A stretch of 31,496 bases of DNA from an uncultured Blautia sp. (GCA_900551075.1 URVB01000047.1:1-31496), one strand, 5' to 3'; positions 22,652 through 31,006 are shown, counted from the stretch's first letter. Notes: generated from the letters alone by a model not told the origin. Made by a program: numbers and translations.

Positions 22652-22668
22652 TTGCAGCATGTTAAAAT
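22640..22668 (+). promoter_or_regulatory. Candidate promoter of the response regulator/kinase genes
   Basis: TTCACA (22640-22645), 17-bp spacer, TAAAAT (22663-22668). The -35 lies inside the right arm of the inverted repeat. The ribosome site GGGGGAGGG follows at 22676-22684. Confidence 0.5.
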
Positions 22669-22696
22669 AATTTATCGGGGGAGGGATAAAAACAGG

Positions 22697-24223
22697 GTGC
22701 ACGATATTAAGATATTAGTAGTCGATGATGAAAAGATAGAACGGGAAGGCGTGAAATACTTACTGTCTCTGGAGGCTGGGGAAAGAGAAATTTTTGAGGC
22801 TGCCAATGGAAAGCAGGCTTTACAGATTTTGCGTACGCAGTCCATCGATCTGCTGCTGACAGATATCAAAATGCCGCATATGGATGGACTGGAGCTGAGC
22901 AAAAGGGCCAAAGAAGAGAATGAGCAGCTTCAGGTTGTGATTTTCAGCGGATATAATGATTTTACCTTTGCGCAGGAGGCTATCCGTTATGGCGTGACAG
23001 ACTATGTGCTGAAACCGGTGGATCCGGACGGCTTCCATGAGATCATTCAAAAAGCGGAGCGAAAGATATCCAGAATAAAGGAAAAGGAAGACCAGGAGAT
23101 GAAGGAGAAGAATTTTTTGCAGCAGTATTTCCTGCAGAATTATCTGTATTCTGGCAAAAGAGAAATTCTGGAAAGAGCAGGAGAGCTGATCGATCTGGAG
23201 AAATGGAACGGCTGGCATTGTGCGATTCTGATTGAATCAGACAAGGCGTTTTTTGATTCTGCGGAAGAAAAGCTGCCCGAGGAAATTCAGAAGGAGCTGC
23301 GGAGAGTCTTTTTTTATCTGAATCTGAATGCGCGTCAGTCCTTGCTTCTGTTTCAGGATGTGTACTGTGATTATCAGTTGGTGGCAAATCATATTTATAC
23401 ATTTTTGAAGCGTAAATATACGGTACGGTTTTACCTTGCGGTAAGCAGAAAATTCGAAGGCTTTGAATGTCTGCCGGAAATTTTGGGACAGCTTGAACAG
23501 CAGATGGAGGAACAGTTCTATCATCCGGAAAAACATATTTTTTCCAGTGAAGAGGATAACTTAAGGCTTGTGGGTCAGGAAGTACAGGATGCTCAGTTGA
23601 TGCAGATGATTTCCGAGGATATTTCCCGAAAGGACGTAGCCCAGTTGTGGAAGCATTTTGCCCATTTGAAGGAAAAGTATCAGCAGCAGACGCAGTTTTC
23701 AGCAATGTATATTAAATTTGTATTTTCCAATGTCATCCAGGAACTGTACCAGGAGAATCAGTTTTCCGGGGAACGGCATCTGGAGCAGGAAATTGACAGA
23801 CTGTATTCCTGCAGAGACATTGTACAGATATTAGATGTAACGGAAGAAAACATCAGGAATTATGAGGAATTTCTCAACCGTTCGATGAGTGAGGCAAGAG
23901 ATGAGGTTGCTGCTGTAAAGAACTATATTTATCAGCATTATGATGAAGACCTCAATTTGGAAATGCTGGCTGAGAAGGTATATCTCTCATCCGGATATCT
24001 CAGTTTTATTTTTAAAAAGGAAACAGGCATGAATCTGAATCGTTTCATCCGTGTTTTCCGCATGGAAAAGGCGAAGGAGCTTTTGTGCGGGACCAATATG
24101 AAGGTTGCGCAGGTAAGTGAAAAGGTTGGCTTCGCAAATGTATCTTATTTTTGCAGGAGCTTCCGGGAATATTACGGGAGCAGCCCGGAATCCTATCGGA
24201 AAGGAACAGGGGAGGATGAATAA
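22697..24223 (+). CDS. YesN-type response regulator with AraC DNA-binding domain
   Basis: A 508-residue response regulator. The receiver domain (about residues 1-120) shows acidic Asp10/Asp11, the phospho-acceptor Asp56 in LLTDIKMPHMDG, and the conserved lysine in DYVLKPVD. A long middle region (~130-390) has no motif I recognise. The C-terminal AraC/XylS domain (about 400-500) has two helix-turn-helix units: LEMLAEKVYLSSGYLSFIF and VAQVSEKVGFANVSYFCRSF. It should activate sugar-uptake genes when phosphorylated by the neighbouring kinase. GTG 22697 was chosen because it starts the receiver domain and has GGGGGAGGG upstream. The kinase start overlaps its end by 8 bases. Confidence 0.93.
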   Translation: MHDIKILVVDDEKIEREGVKYLLSLEAGEREIFEAANGKQALQILRTQSIDLLLTDIKMPHMDGLELSKRAKEENEQLQVVIFSGYNDFTFAQEAIRYGVTDYVLKPVDPDGFHEIIQKAERKISRIKEKEDQEMKEKNFLQQYFLQNYLYSGKREILERAGELIDLEKWNGWHCAILIESDKAFFDSAEEKLPEEIQKELRRVFFYLNLNARQSLLLFQDVYCDYQLVANHIYTFLKRKYTVRFYLAVSRKFEGFECLPEILGQLEQQMEEQFYHPEKHIFSSEEDNLRLVGQEVQDAQLMQMISEDISRKDVAQLWKHFAHLKEKYQQQTQFSAMYIKFVFSNVIQELYQENQFSGERHLEQEIDRLYSCRDIVQILDVTEENIRNYEEFLNRSMSEARDEVAAVKNYIYQHYDEDLNLEMLAEKVYLSSGYLSFIFKKETGMNLNRFIRVFRMEKAKELLCGTNMKVAQVSEKVGFANVSYFCRSFREYYGSSPESYRKGTGEDE

Positions 24224-25931
24224 ACTTCTGCTGACGTTTAAGAATATGAAGTACCGTCATAAGCTGACAATCCTTTTAGTGGTTGCCAGCTTAGTTCCTA
24301 TGACGGTGCTTGTATTATACAGCCATGGCCGAATGAGCAGTATGATACGCGAAAACGAGATGGAGGATATGACTTCTATATTGGAGCAGACAAGAGAAGG
24401 AATTGACAGCCAGATCGAGGTGTTCTCCAGTCTGCTGAATTATCTGACGTATTCTCCGGATATTGCGGAGATTATTGAAGTTGAAAATATGGATAATTAT
24501 ACAGCCTACGAAAAATATACGGAAGTCGCAGATCCGCTTTTGTCTGTTCCTAAGTCTTATCATGATTCGATTCATCAGATACAGCTTTTTGCAGAGAGCA
24601 TCAGGGTGGAGCATGAATATACGCTGGTTCCGCTGAAGAAAATGGAAGAAGAGTGGTGGTACAGCAGCCTGGATGATGAAGCCCGCATTCAGTGGCTGGT
24701 TAATAAGGAACGAAAAGAGGTAGTTGCTGTACGTAAAATTTATGAAGGACAAAAGCCGGAGGCTGCTCTGTGTATTACCCTGGACTATGATAAGCTTTTT
24801 CAGCCCTTTGCCAATATCATTGCTGAGGAAAGCGGAGGAATGATCGTGGATGCAAAGGGGCAGATTTTATACCATCGGGATAATCTGGAAACTCATCTGA
24901 AAAACGTGCAGCTTTCCGGGGGGACGGATGCCAATGCTCTGCTGGAACAGATGCAGGAGGATTGTGCATTTGTAAACAGCAGAAGCAAAGAGAGTGAGTG
25001 GGATTTTTATCTGTACAGGTCAAGGGAAGCGATATCAGGCTCCGTATCCCGGTTATTGCTTGAAGAAATTCCGCTGATTCTGGTCTGCGCAGGAATTATT
25101 CTGCTGTTGGGATTGTCTTTTTCCAGGCTGTTTACCAGGAAAATCGAGCAGTTGACCGAAAATATGGATCAGGTCAATCACGGAAGCCGGGAAGTTACCG
25201 TGTACAGTGATTCCAAAGATGAGGTTGGTGTATTGATCCGCAGCTTTCGCCGCATGATGGCGGAAACAGATCGTTTGATACATGAAGTTTATGAGAACAG
25301 AATAGCCCGGAAGGAGTTTGAATTAAAGGCTCTGCAGGCACAGATAAATCCTCATTTTCTCTATAATTCGCTGTCCATTATTAACTGGATGGCAATTCGC
25401 AGCAAGCAAAAGGATATCAGTAAGGTAACACTTGCGCTGTCTACTTTTTACAGAACGGCTCTCAGTAAGGGAGAAGATATGGTGACTGTAGAAAGCTGCA
25501 TCAAAAATATTGAGGCATATCTGGAAATTCAGTTGGTTATGCACGATCATGAATTTCAGGTGGAATGGGAAATCGATCCGGAGATTAAAGGAGAAAAAGT
25601 TCCCAAGCTCCTTTTGCAGCCGGTGGTGGAAAATGCACTGGAGCATGGGCTTGACGAAAAAGAAGAAGGCGAAAAGATTCTGAAGCTGCTTTTTATTCAG
25701 GAGTCCGGGGATGTTCTGCTTGCTGTGGAGGATAACGGCATGGGAATGGAGCAGGAGAAAGCGGAGACTCTTGTAACCTATCAGGCGGAAGGCTATGGGC
25801 TGAAAAATGTCAATGACAGGATATGCCTTCTCTATGGAGAAGAATATGCCATCCGTATATTCAGCCGGGTAGGTGAGGGAACGCGTGTGGAGATGAGATT
25901 TCCGAAAGAGGATGGAAGAAATGAAAAATAA
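24216..25931 (+). CDS. YesM-type sensor histidine kinase
   Basis: A 571-residue membrane sensor kinase of the LytS/YesM class. The spans are about residues 16-36 and 282-302, enclosing a ~245-residue extracellular sensor domain. A HAMP linker follows (FTRKIEQLTENMDQVNHGSR...). The phospho-acceptor His380 lies in QAQINPHFLYNSLSIINW, and the ATPase domain has LLLQPVVENALEHGL (N box), VEDNGMGM and EGYGLKNVNDR (G boxes). It should phosphorylate the adjacent YesN-like regulator. ATG 24216 overlaps the regulator's stop by 8 bases and has AAGGAA upstream. The kinase's end overlaps the next lipoprotein gene by 11 bases. Confidence 0.93.
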   Translation: MNKLLLTFKNMKYRHKLTILLVVASLVPMTVLVLYSHGRMSSMIRENEMEDMTSILEQTREGIDSQIEVFSSLLNYLTYSPDIAEIIEVENMDNYTAYEKYTEVADPLLSVPKSYHDSIHQIQLFAESIRVEHEYTLVPLKKMEEEWWYSSLDDEARIQWLVNKERKEVVAVRKIYEGQKPEAALCITLDYDKLFQPFANIIAEESGGMIVDAKGQILYHRDNLETHLKNVQLSGGTDANALLEQMQEDCAFVNSRSKESEWDFYLYRSREAISGSVSRLLLEEIPLILVCAGIILLLGLSFSRLFTRKIEQLTENMDQVNHGSREVTVYSDSKDEVGVLIRSFRRMMAETDRLIHEVYENRIARKEFELKALQAQINPHFLYNSLSIINWMAIRSKQKDISKVTLALSTFYRTALSKGEDMVTVESCIKNIEAYLEIQLVMHDHEFQVEWEIDPEIKGEKVPKLLLQPVVENALEHGLDEKEEGEKILKLLFIQESGDVLLAVEDNGMGMEQEKAETLVTYQAEGYGLKNVNDRICLLYGEEYAIRIFSRVGEGTRVEMRFPKEDGRNEK

Positions 25932-27591
25932 ATACAGGATACTTGCCGGGCTGAGTATTTCCTTTTTATTGTGCGGCTGCACAGGCAGGATAACATCAGA
26001 GAAGGAGCCGGTGGTACAGCATGAGGACTCTGCTCAGGCCAATGAGAATGCTGCAGATTGGGAGGAGGCACGGACAACGCCATATGGAAAATATCCGGAG
26101 CTTGTTACTTATACTCTTGGGCAGATGAATGGCGCGAATAATTCCAATCTTCCGCAGGGAGAAACCTACGAGGACAATGCTTATACAAGATATCTGCGGG
26201 AAATGCTGAATATTCAGAATAAAAGCGTATATCTGGAAAGTGAAGACCGTTATGATGATTATGTCAATATTCTCGTAAAAGACCGGACACTTCCGGATGT
26301 TTTGGTGGTTTCCGACCGGGACACCCTGAAGGAGCTCATAGAAAACGATCTGACAGAGGATTTGACGGATGTTTTTGAAACGTGTACGACAGAGCGGATC
26401 AGAGAAATGTATGAAAGCTATGGAGGGGAACTTCTGGAATCCTGTATGAGTAACGGAAGGCTTATGGCAGTGCCGGAAACGGTCATAGACCATGGTCCTT
26501 GTCTGATGTGGCTTCGGAAGGATTGGATGGATCAGTTGGGGCTGGAAGAACCCGGAACTCTTGAGGAAGCCTTTGAAATTGTGGAAGCGTTTGTAAGAAA
26601 CCGGCTGGGAACTGAAGAGGGAGAAGAGCCTGTTGGGCTGGTCTGTGATACGGCTTTGGTGGGAACTACCAGCTCCAGCTATTCTGTAGACCCTGTATTT
26701 GACAGCTTTGGCGCAAGTCCGCAGAGGTGGGTGAATCAGGAGGGGCAGATTGTTTATGGTTCGCTGACAGAAGAAACCAGGGATGCGCTCGCTTATTTGC
26801 GGGAGCTTTACAGCAAGAAGATTTTGGATTCCGATTTTGCTCTGCGCGCCCAGAATAATCTCAGGGATTTGGTAGTGGAGGGAAAATGCGGCGCCTTCTT
26901 TGGGCTCTGGTGGACACCCAATAATCCCTTGATGGATTGCTATGAGCTGGATCCGGCGTCTGATTGGCAGCCGTATTATTTCCCGGTTCAAACTTCCAAA
27001 AACGCCTATGCGTCTTTTCGGGATAATAAATATGTGGTGGTCCGCAAGGGGTATGAGCATCCGGAAATTGTGATGAAGATCATCAGCGTGCTGTTTGATT
27101 ATACACGGTACGAGGCTGAGGATGCGCAGGAGGTCAATCGCTATTTTGCGTTGAATGTAGACCCTACGGCAAGGCCCCTTGTCATTAATGTGGATTATAA
27201 TGAAGCAACCTATAAGGTTACAGAGGATATCCGGAAGGTTATGGCAGGTGAGCTTGAAGAGGAAGCGCTCAGCCAAATAGAAAAATCTTATTTTGAGGCG
27301 TGCCGGAATTATCTTCAGAGTTCTTCCTATTCAGTCGAGGATTGGGCTGCATACAAATCCAGGATTTCCGCGGTGGGGCTGCTTGTGGATGGAGATTATG
27401 AGCCGCCCATCCGGCAGTATTTGGATGATTCGGATGGAGAAGTGCCACAGTCCCTGCAGACATTGGAAAAAAACGCTTTTATACGGATTATTATGGGTGA
27501 GCAGCCCTTGGACTATTTTGATGAATTTGTAGAAGAATGGTATCAACAGGGCGGAGAAGAATTGACAAAAAGGATTCGGGCAGCTTATTGA
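25921..27591 (+). CDS. Lipoprotein solute-binding protein (LplA-like)
   Basis: A 556-residue extracellular solute-binding protein with a classical lipoprotein signal: MKNKYRILAGL, then FLLCGC with lipidation Cys20. Downstream are EDRYDDYVNILVKDRTLPDVLVV, GRLMAVPETVIDHGPCLMWLRKDWMDQLGLEEP and GKCGAFFGLWWTPNN, typical of the large LplA-type binding proteins found with YesM/YesN systems. It may deliver sugars to the permeases or present ligand to the kinase; the latter is inference from its coupling to the kinase gene (11-base overlap). ATG 25921 was preferred over 25912 because AAAGAGG lies 9 bases before it. A terminator follows. Confidence 0.9.
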   Translation: MKNKYRILAGLSISFLLCGCTGRITSEKEPVVQHEDSAQANENAADWEEARTTPYGKYPELVTYTLGQMNGANNSNLPQGETYEDNAYTRYLREMLNIQNKSVYLESEDRYDDYVNILVKDRTLPDVLVVSDRDTLKELIENDLTEDLTDVFETCTTERIREMYESYGGELLESCMSNGRLMAVPETVIDHGPCLMWLRKDWMDQLGLEEPGTLEEAFEIVEAFVRNRLGTEEGEEPVGLVCDTALVGTTSSSYSVDPVFDSFGASPQRWVNQEGQIVYGSLTEETRDALAYLRELYSKKILDSDFALRAQNNLRDLVVEGKCGAFFGLWWTPNNPLMDCYELDPASDWQPYYFPVQTSKNAYASFRDNKYVVVRKGYEHPEIVMKIISVLFDYTRYEAEDAQEVNRYFALNVDPTARPLVINVDYNEATYKVTEDIRKVMAGELEEEALSQIEKSYFEACRNYLQSSSYSVEDWAAYKSRISAVGLLVDGDYEPPIRQYLDDSDGEVPQSLQTLEKNAFIRIIMGEQPLDYFDEFVEEWYQQGGEELTKRIRAAY

Positions 27592-27604
27592 GCAGAAGAT
27601 ATGG

Positions 27605-27641
27605 ACAGCTTTTCAATTGTAATGGTTGAAGAGCTGTTTTT
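27605..27641 (+). terminator. Terminator of the sugar-uptake/sensing locus
   Basis: Twelve-bp stem ACAGCTTTTCAA (27605-27616)/TTGAAGAGCTGT (27626-27637), one G-T pair, loop TTGTAATGG, then T5. It begins 13 bases after the lipoprotein stop. Nothing else is supported in 27642-27803. Confidence 0.88.
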
Positions 27642-27803
27642 ACGTTTGAAATTATAGTAAATAGAATTATCGAAACAATTAAAATCTCCTGGACGTCATA
27701 TTGATTCACCGGTTTTGCCGATACGATTTCGCTCATTATAGAGCGACAGCATTGGGGGTATGAGCATTGCCTGTTTTTCTAATCTCCATGCACCTTCTCA
27801 AAT

Positions 27804-28055
27804 TTAACATTTCATAATGTGTGCCGTGATAATCGTATAGCTGTATGAGTTAATAGTGATTTTCATATTGTCAACCTCACAATACCAGTTTTTACCTTGC
27901 TTATAGATATTACAGTTTTTCTTCAAAATCTTATTTTTGCAATATTCAACCACATCGGCGGTATCTATTTTCAAGTTTTTTTTAATTCTGTCAATTCCCA
28001 TTACAGTTGTATGAATTTTGTCAATATTATCAATTAGTGCTTTTCTATCTTCCAT
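27804..28055 (-). CDS. DUF3781 domain-containing protein
   Basis: An 83-residue protein on the - strand. The sequence LIDNIDKIHTTVMGIDRIKKNL, then DVVEYCKNKI, GKNWYCEVDNMKITINSYSYTIITAH matches my recollection of DUF3781, a small family of unknown function common in Firmicutes. The final 'N-x-YSYTIITAH' is its most conserved part. ATG 28055 is preceded on that strand by GAGGGA; a TTG six codons upstream is less likely. It is isolated from neighbours of the same strand and lies in the AT-rich accessory segment. Confidence 0.75.
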   Translation of the reverse strand: MEDRKALIDNIDKIHTTVMGIDRIKKNLKIDTADVVEYCKNKILKKNCNIYKQGKNWYCEVDNMKITINSYSYTIITAHIMKC

Positions 28056-28247
28056 TATTTTGTTTTCCCTCAAATTTCCGTTTATTTTTGTTGAAATTAT
28101 ATTGCACAGTTCTCAGAGCCACAACTTGCTTTCGTTTCTTTCCTCTGTTCTGGCGTCTGTGCCCTTCATCAGCCTGGATTTTTGCATAACCCGCACCGAT
28201 TTTTGTTGATTTGCAATGGAGAGTGGCCGTTTTCTTGCCTGTATAGC

Positions 28248-28379
28248 ATGATAATATATGTCATTGCAACTGTAAAGAGAACATCTGATATTAAAGTAGA
28301 ATTTATTGTCGGAGCAATATTCTTTATTTCATTGTTTTTGTGGTTGAGTGGCTTTGAAGCAGGGTTATTTTGCGACTGA
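28248..28379 (+). CDS. Small hypothetical membrane peptide or gene tail
   Basis: A 43-codon frame from ATG 28248 encodes MIIYVIATVKRTSDIKVEF followed by a single hydrophobic span (VGAIFFISLFLWLSG). The frame is open further upstream, so this could equally be the tail of a decayed gene. There is no ribosome site. A terminator-like hairpin lies 30 bases downstream. Family not recognised. In 28056-28247 I see no supported gene; a short basic frame on the - strand there (around 28110-28205) is unrecognised. Confidence 0.25.
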   Translation: MIIYVIATVKRTSDIKVEFIVGAIFFISLFLWLSGFEAGLFCD

Positions 28380-28408
28380 GAAGTTGGAGGAATAACCTAC
28401 CTGTGAAA

Positions 28409-28455
28409 CTGTTGCTACATGGAAAAAATGCCAGACCATGCAACAGCGGTTTTCT
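28409..28455 (+). terminator. Probable terminator
   Basis: CTGTTG (28409-28414)/CAACAG (28441-28446) extended by CATGG (28418-28422)/CCATG (28436-28440) with a CTA bulge, followed by the T-rich CGGTTTTCTTATTT. It follows the small membrane frame and precedes the CD3324-like remnant. Confidence 0.6.
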
Positions 28456-28564
28456 TATTTCCGTTTCTTTCGTTGGCTGTCATTGTCTTTCGGCAGTTTA
28501 GAAAAAGCGCTTTCTGGAGATTGTGGTTGGCTGCCTGACTTTATCAATCAAGGAGGTAGCCTGC

Positions 28565-28714
28565 ATGAAATATATCAATGCAAATGCAATTCTCCCTGAT
28601 GTGCTGACCGGGGAACTGTAAAAGTATGTTCAGGCAGGGTATGTCTTTATTTCTGCAAAAGGCGGACAGGTACCGCAGCATAGGGGCGTGGTTTGGTATG
28701 CGGAATTTTGGTAA
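28565..28714 (+). pseudogene. CD3324-family gene with nonsense codon
   Basis: Behind a strong AAGGAGGT (28550-28557), ATG 28565 encodes MKYINANAILPDVLTGEL, then TAA (28619-28621), then in the same frame KYVQAGYVFISAKGG. In the CD3324 family, small putative DNA-binding proteins of clostridia, the expected text is 'LQKY-QAGY-YIP-K', so TAA replaces a CAA glutamine codon. The frame then loses similarity and ends at 28712-28714, short of the usual C-terminal helix. Family assignment is from memory of the conserved N-terminus. Confidence 0.6.
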
Positions 28715-28751
28715 CGAATTTAAAAGAATTGGTCGGATTTTGAAAGAAATG

Positions 28752-28785
28752 AGCGGATATTGCAAGTTAGCATATCCGCTTTTTC
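28752..28785 (+). terminator. Terminator after CD3324-like remnant
   Basis: Nine-bp stem AGCGGATAT (28752-28760)/ATATCCGCT (28772-28780), 11-base loop, then T4 directly continuing the final T of the stem. Confidence 0.85.
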
Positions 28786-28794
28786 TGCTATAAT
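28786..28794 (+). promoter_or_regulatory. Extended -10 element
   Basis: TGCTATAAT at 28786-28794, just past the terminator, with no convincing -35. The same nine bases recur at 29117-29125 before the AAC(3)-like gene. Confidence 0.35.
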
Positions 28795-28814
28795 TATAAT
28801 GACGTTATAATATC

Positions 28815-29115
28815 GTGAATCGCCCGCTATGTTTTAAATGTGTACGGACGGAATGCGGCTGTTGCACCGGAGGAGAGGATAATGAAAGTTTGATAAAGCT
28901 CTGGAATACGATTTCAATTATCAGAATTGCCGGTTCTACCGGGACCTTTGTACAGAACAAATATAGAACATACCTGCTGGTTTCCGGAAGAGGACTATGA
29001 TAAACGGTGGAAGTGTGCAGGATGTAAAAGTGCACAAAAACCATGGATGAATTTTGACATAGGTTATGCGTTTAACCTTTGCTTTTTCCTGCAGTCTGTT
29101 TTACTATTACTATAA
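28815..29115 (+). pseudogene. Cysteine-rich fragment, probably a frameshifted zinc-ribbon gene
   Basis: GTG 28815 opens a frame with LCFKCVRTECGCCTGG, stopping at 28998-29000. A second frame covering 28927-29115 carries HTCWFPEEDYDKRWKCAGCKSAQ. The two C-x2-C-like clusters in different frames suggest one small metal-binding protein broken by a frameshift. I do not recognise the family, and neither piece has a good ribosome site. Confidence 0.3.
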
Positions 29116-29116
29116 C

Positions 29117-29125
29117 TGCTATAAT
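29117..29125 (+). promoter_or_regulatory. Extended -10 promoter of the AAC(3)-like gene
   Basis: TGCTATAAT (29117-29125) lies 23 bases before ATG 29148, with TGGAGGA (29132-29138) between as ribosome site. No clear -35 is visible, which fits an extended -10 promoter. The short distance leaves a leader of about 15 bases. Confidence 0.5.
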
Positions 29126-29147
29126 ACGAACCTGGAGGAATGGTAAG

Positions 29148-29940
29148 ATGGAAGACAGAAAATTAGTAATCCCTGGAGATATTAAGGCTGCCCTAACGGA
29201 TGTTGGTGTTCGGAATGGCCAGACGATTATGGTACACACATCACTGAGCAGCCTTGGCTGTGTGTGTGGTGGTGCACAGGCAGTCATTGAGGCGTTGTTG
29301 GATTGTGTTGGAAATGAGGGTACAGTTATGATGCCGACACAATCCTGGAAAAACCTGGACCCCACGGCAGGGGTCTATTGGCGGGAACCGGAGGAGTGGT
29401 GGCCTGCGATACGTGAATATATACCTGCGTATGACAAGCGGATTACGCCGACAAATACAATGGGAGCCGTATCAGAAATGTTCCGGCAGTGGCCGGGGAC
29501 ACTCAGGAGCGATCACCCTGCAAGGTCAGTGGCGGCATGGGGGGCATTATGCACAGTATCTGACAGAAAATCATGATTTATCCGATATTTTTGGTGACAG
29601 TTCGCCTGTTGGCAGACTGTATGAACTCGACGGATATGTATTGCTGATTGGCGTGGGCTATGACAAAAACACTTCCCTTCATCTGGCGAATGTAAGGGCG
29701 GAATATCCCGGTAAACATATGGTTACTCTGAACAGCGCCATAAAGGTCAATGGACAGCGGGTATGGAAATCCTATGAAACATTGGCTGTAGACGGGGAGG
29801 ATTTTCCCGCAATCGGGGAGGCGTTTGAGCGGACAGGGCAGGTGCGTCATGCTTCGTTGGGTAATGGCATTCTTTCCATGATGAGCCAGAGGGCATTGGT
29901 AGATTTCGCTGTGGAATGGATAGGGGAAAACCGAAAGTGA
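29148..29940 (+). pseudogene. AAC(3)-family N-acetyltransferase, split by a frameshift
   Basis: The first part (29148-29576) encodes VHTSLSSLGCVCGGAQAVIEALLD, GTVMMPTQSWKN and RITPTNTMGAVSEMFRQWPG, then RSDHPARSVAAWG. The rest, HYAQYLTENHDLSDIFGDSSPVGRLYELDGYVLLIGVGYDKNTS to VEWIGENRK, continues in the +1 frame and ends at 29938-29940. Together they give one full-length (~263 residue) acetyltransferase of the aminoglycoside 3-N-acetyltransferase/YokD family. Removing one G from the G6 run at 29539-29544 restores the frame exactly. Every other visible motif is intact, so the break is recent or a sequencing/assembly error. Whether it acts on aminoglycosides is unknown. Confidence 0.85.
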
Positions 29941-30065
29941 CGGAAGATGGCAGGGTATCTGCTTGCGGGTGTGAATTAGTAATTATAGAAAGGTATTTGG
30001 TACTGTGCTGAAATCGTTCACACACCGGTACAAATACATATCACGGTTTACAAGGAGGAATACAT

Positions 30066-30614
30066 ATGAGCGAAAACATTCCTGACACTTTATCTGTAAA
30101 CGGGAAAGAATTTAAAATTATAGAACTGTTAGGAAAAGGCAAAGGCGGTTATTCGTATCTGGCAGGTGACGGGCATACAGAATGTGTTTTGAAGCAGATA
30201 CATCATGAACCATGCAGTTATTATCAATTTGGTGATAAAATACAATCAGAAATAAATGATTATAACAGACTAAGTAAAATTGGCATTAGGATTCCCAAAA
30301 TGATAGATGTTGATGTAGCCAATGAGCGAATCCTTAAAGAATATATCGCAGGTGACACAATATTAGATTTAGTAAAATCCGGCCGTATGAAAAGCGGGTA
30401 CATTGCTCAGGTGAGGGAGATGTGCAGACTTCTTTATCCAAACAATACCAATATTGATTACTTTCCTGCGAATTTCATAGTGCAGGATGAATTATTGTAT
30501 TACATAGACTTTGAATGCAATGATTATATGGAAGAATGGAATTTTGAAAACTGGGGTATCAAATATTGGTCAAAAACAGAAGAATTTCTGAAATATGTGG
30601 GAGAACATTCTTAA
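30066..30614 (+). CDS. Small kinase-like protein (Bud32/RIO-like fold)
   Basis: A 182-residue protein with kinase-like features: a glycine loop LLGKGKGGYSYLA, a candidate ATP lysine in CVLKQIH, an acidic helix residue in IQSEINDY, a catalytic-loop-like NIDYFPANFIV (Asp and Asn present) and a metal-site-like YYIDFECNDY. It is much shorter than Hanks-type kinases, as in the compact Bud32/RIO group. Start ATG 30066 has a strong AAGGAGGA (30052-30059). Substrate is unknown and no partner gene is adjacent. The 125-base gap before it shows no clear promoter. It lies in the accessory segment before the rRNA operon. Confidence 0.65.
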   Translation: MSENIPDTLSVNGKEFKIIELLGKGKGGYSYLAGDGHTECVLKQIHHEPCSYYQFGDKIQSEINDYNRLSKIGIRIPKMIDVDVANERILKEYIAGDTILDLVKSGRMKSGYIAQVREMCRLLYPNNTNIDYFPANFIVQDELLYYIDFECNDYMEEWNFENWGIKYWSKTEEFLKYVGEHS

Positions 30615-30632
30615 TAACAGGAGCCGTGCCGG

Positions 30633-30743
30633 ATGATAAAGGAAACATACCGGCTGTGCGTATGGTACTTCCATAACTGCAGAGCCATTGACTATATGAC
30701 ACCACAACAGAAGGAGGATGAGGAATTAAAAAAATCAGAATAA
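30633..30743 (+). CDS. Short hypothetical ORF
   Basis: A 36-codon frame from ATG 30633 to TAA 30741-30743 encodes MIKETYRLCVWYFHNCRAID followed by a charged tail PQQKEDEELKKSE. It starts 18 bases after the kinase-like gene, with a weak AGGAG (30619-30623). It may be a small protein or a remnant; I do not recognise it. Confidence 0.25.
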   Translation: MIKETYRLCVWYFHNCRAIDYMTPQQKEDEELKKSE

Positions 30744-30875
30744 CCTTTCAACTTTTTTTGTCCAAAGTATTGACAAAGGTCCAAGTGAATATTGGACTGT
30801 GAATAGCAACAAAAAGCAGAAAAAGTCAGAAAAAATATGAAAAAGTAGTAGTTAGAAAAAAACTACAAAAAGTAG

Positions 30876-30904
30876 TTGACATCCGTATCTGGTTGTGGTA
30901 AATT
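30876..30904 (+). promoter_or_regulatory. rRNA operon promoter 1
   Basis: TTGACA (30876-30881), 17 bp, TAAATT (30899-30904), with TGG directly before the -10. Upstream A/T tracts (30820-30872) resemble an UP element. The transcript start region reads GGCTGTCGCAAGG. Confidence 0.9.
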
Positions 30905-30977
30905 AATCTGGCTGTCGCAAGGAATTGATTCTGAAAATGCGACGACTTAAAAATATTTCAGAAAAAATAAAAAAATG

Positions 30978-31006
30978 TTGACAAGTGACTGAATATATGG
31001 TAAGCT
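30978..31006 (+). promoter_or_regulatory. rRNA operon promoter 2
   Basis: TTGACA (30978-30983), 17 bp, TAAGCT (31001-31006), again preceded by TGG, with an A-rich stretch upstream. The downstream text AGCCGTCGACAAG parallels that of promoter 1. Confidence 0.88.

Noticed and set aside
25996..27276. 426-codon open frame on the - strand opposite the lipoprotein gene
   Set aside because: It is a shadow of the lipoprotein gene; the translated text is rich in His/Ile/Arg without recognisable domains.
29079..29147. Earlier start of the AAC(3)-like gene at 29079
   Set aside because: The extension covers the TGCTATAAT promoter element; ATG 29148 has TGGAGGA upstream and begins the conserved protein.
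30770..30798. Fourth rRNA promoter
   Set aside because: TTGACA is perfect, but the hexamer 17 bp downstream (TGGACT) is a poor -10, and the unit lacks the TGG/TAA pattern of the other three.
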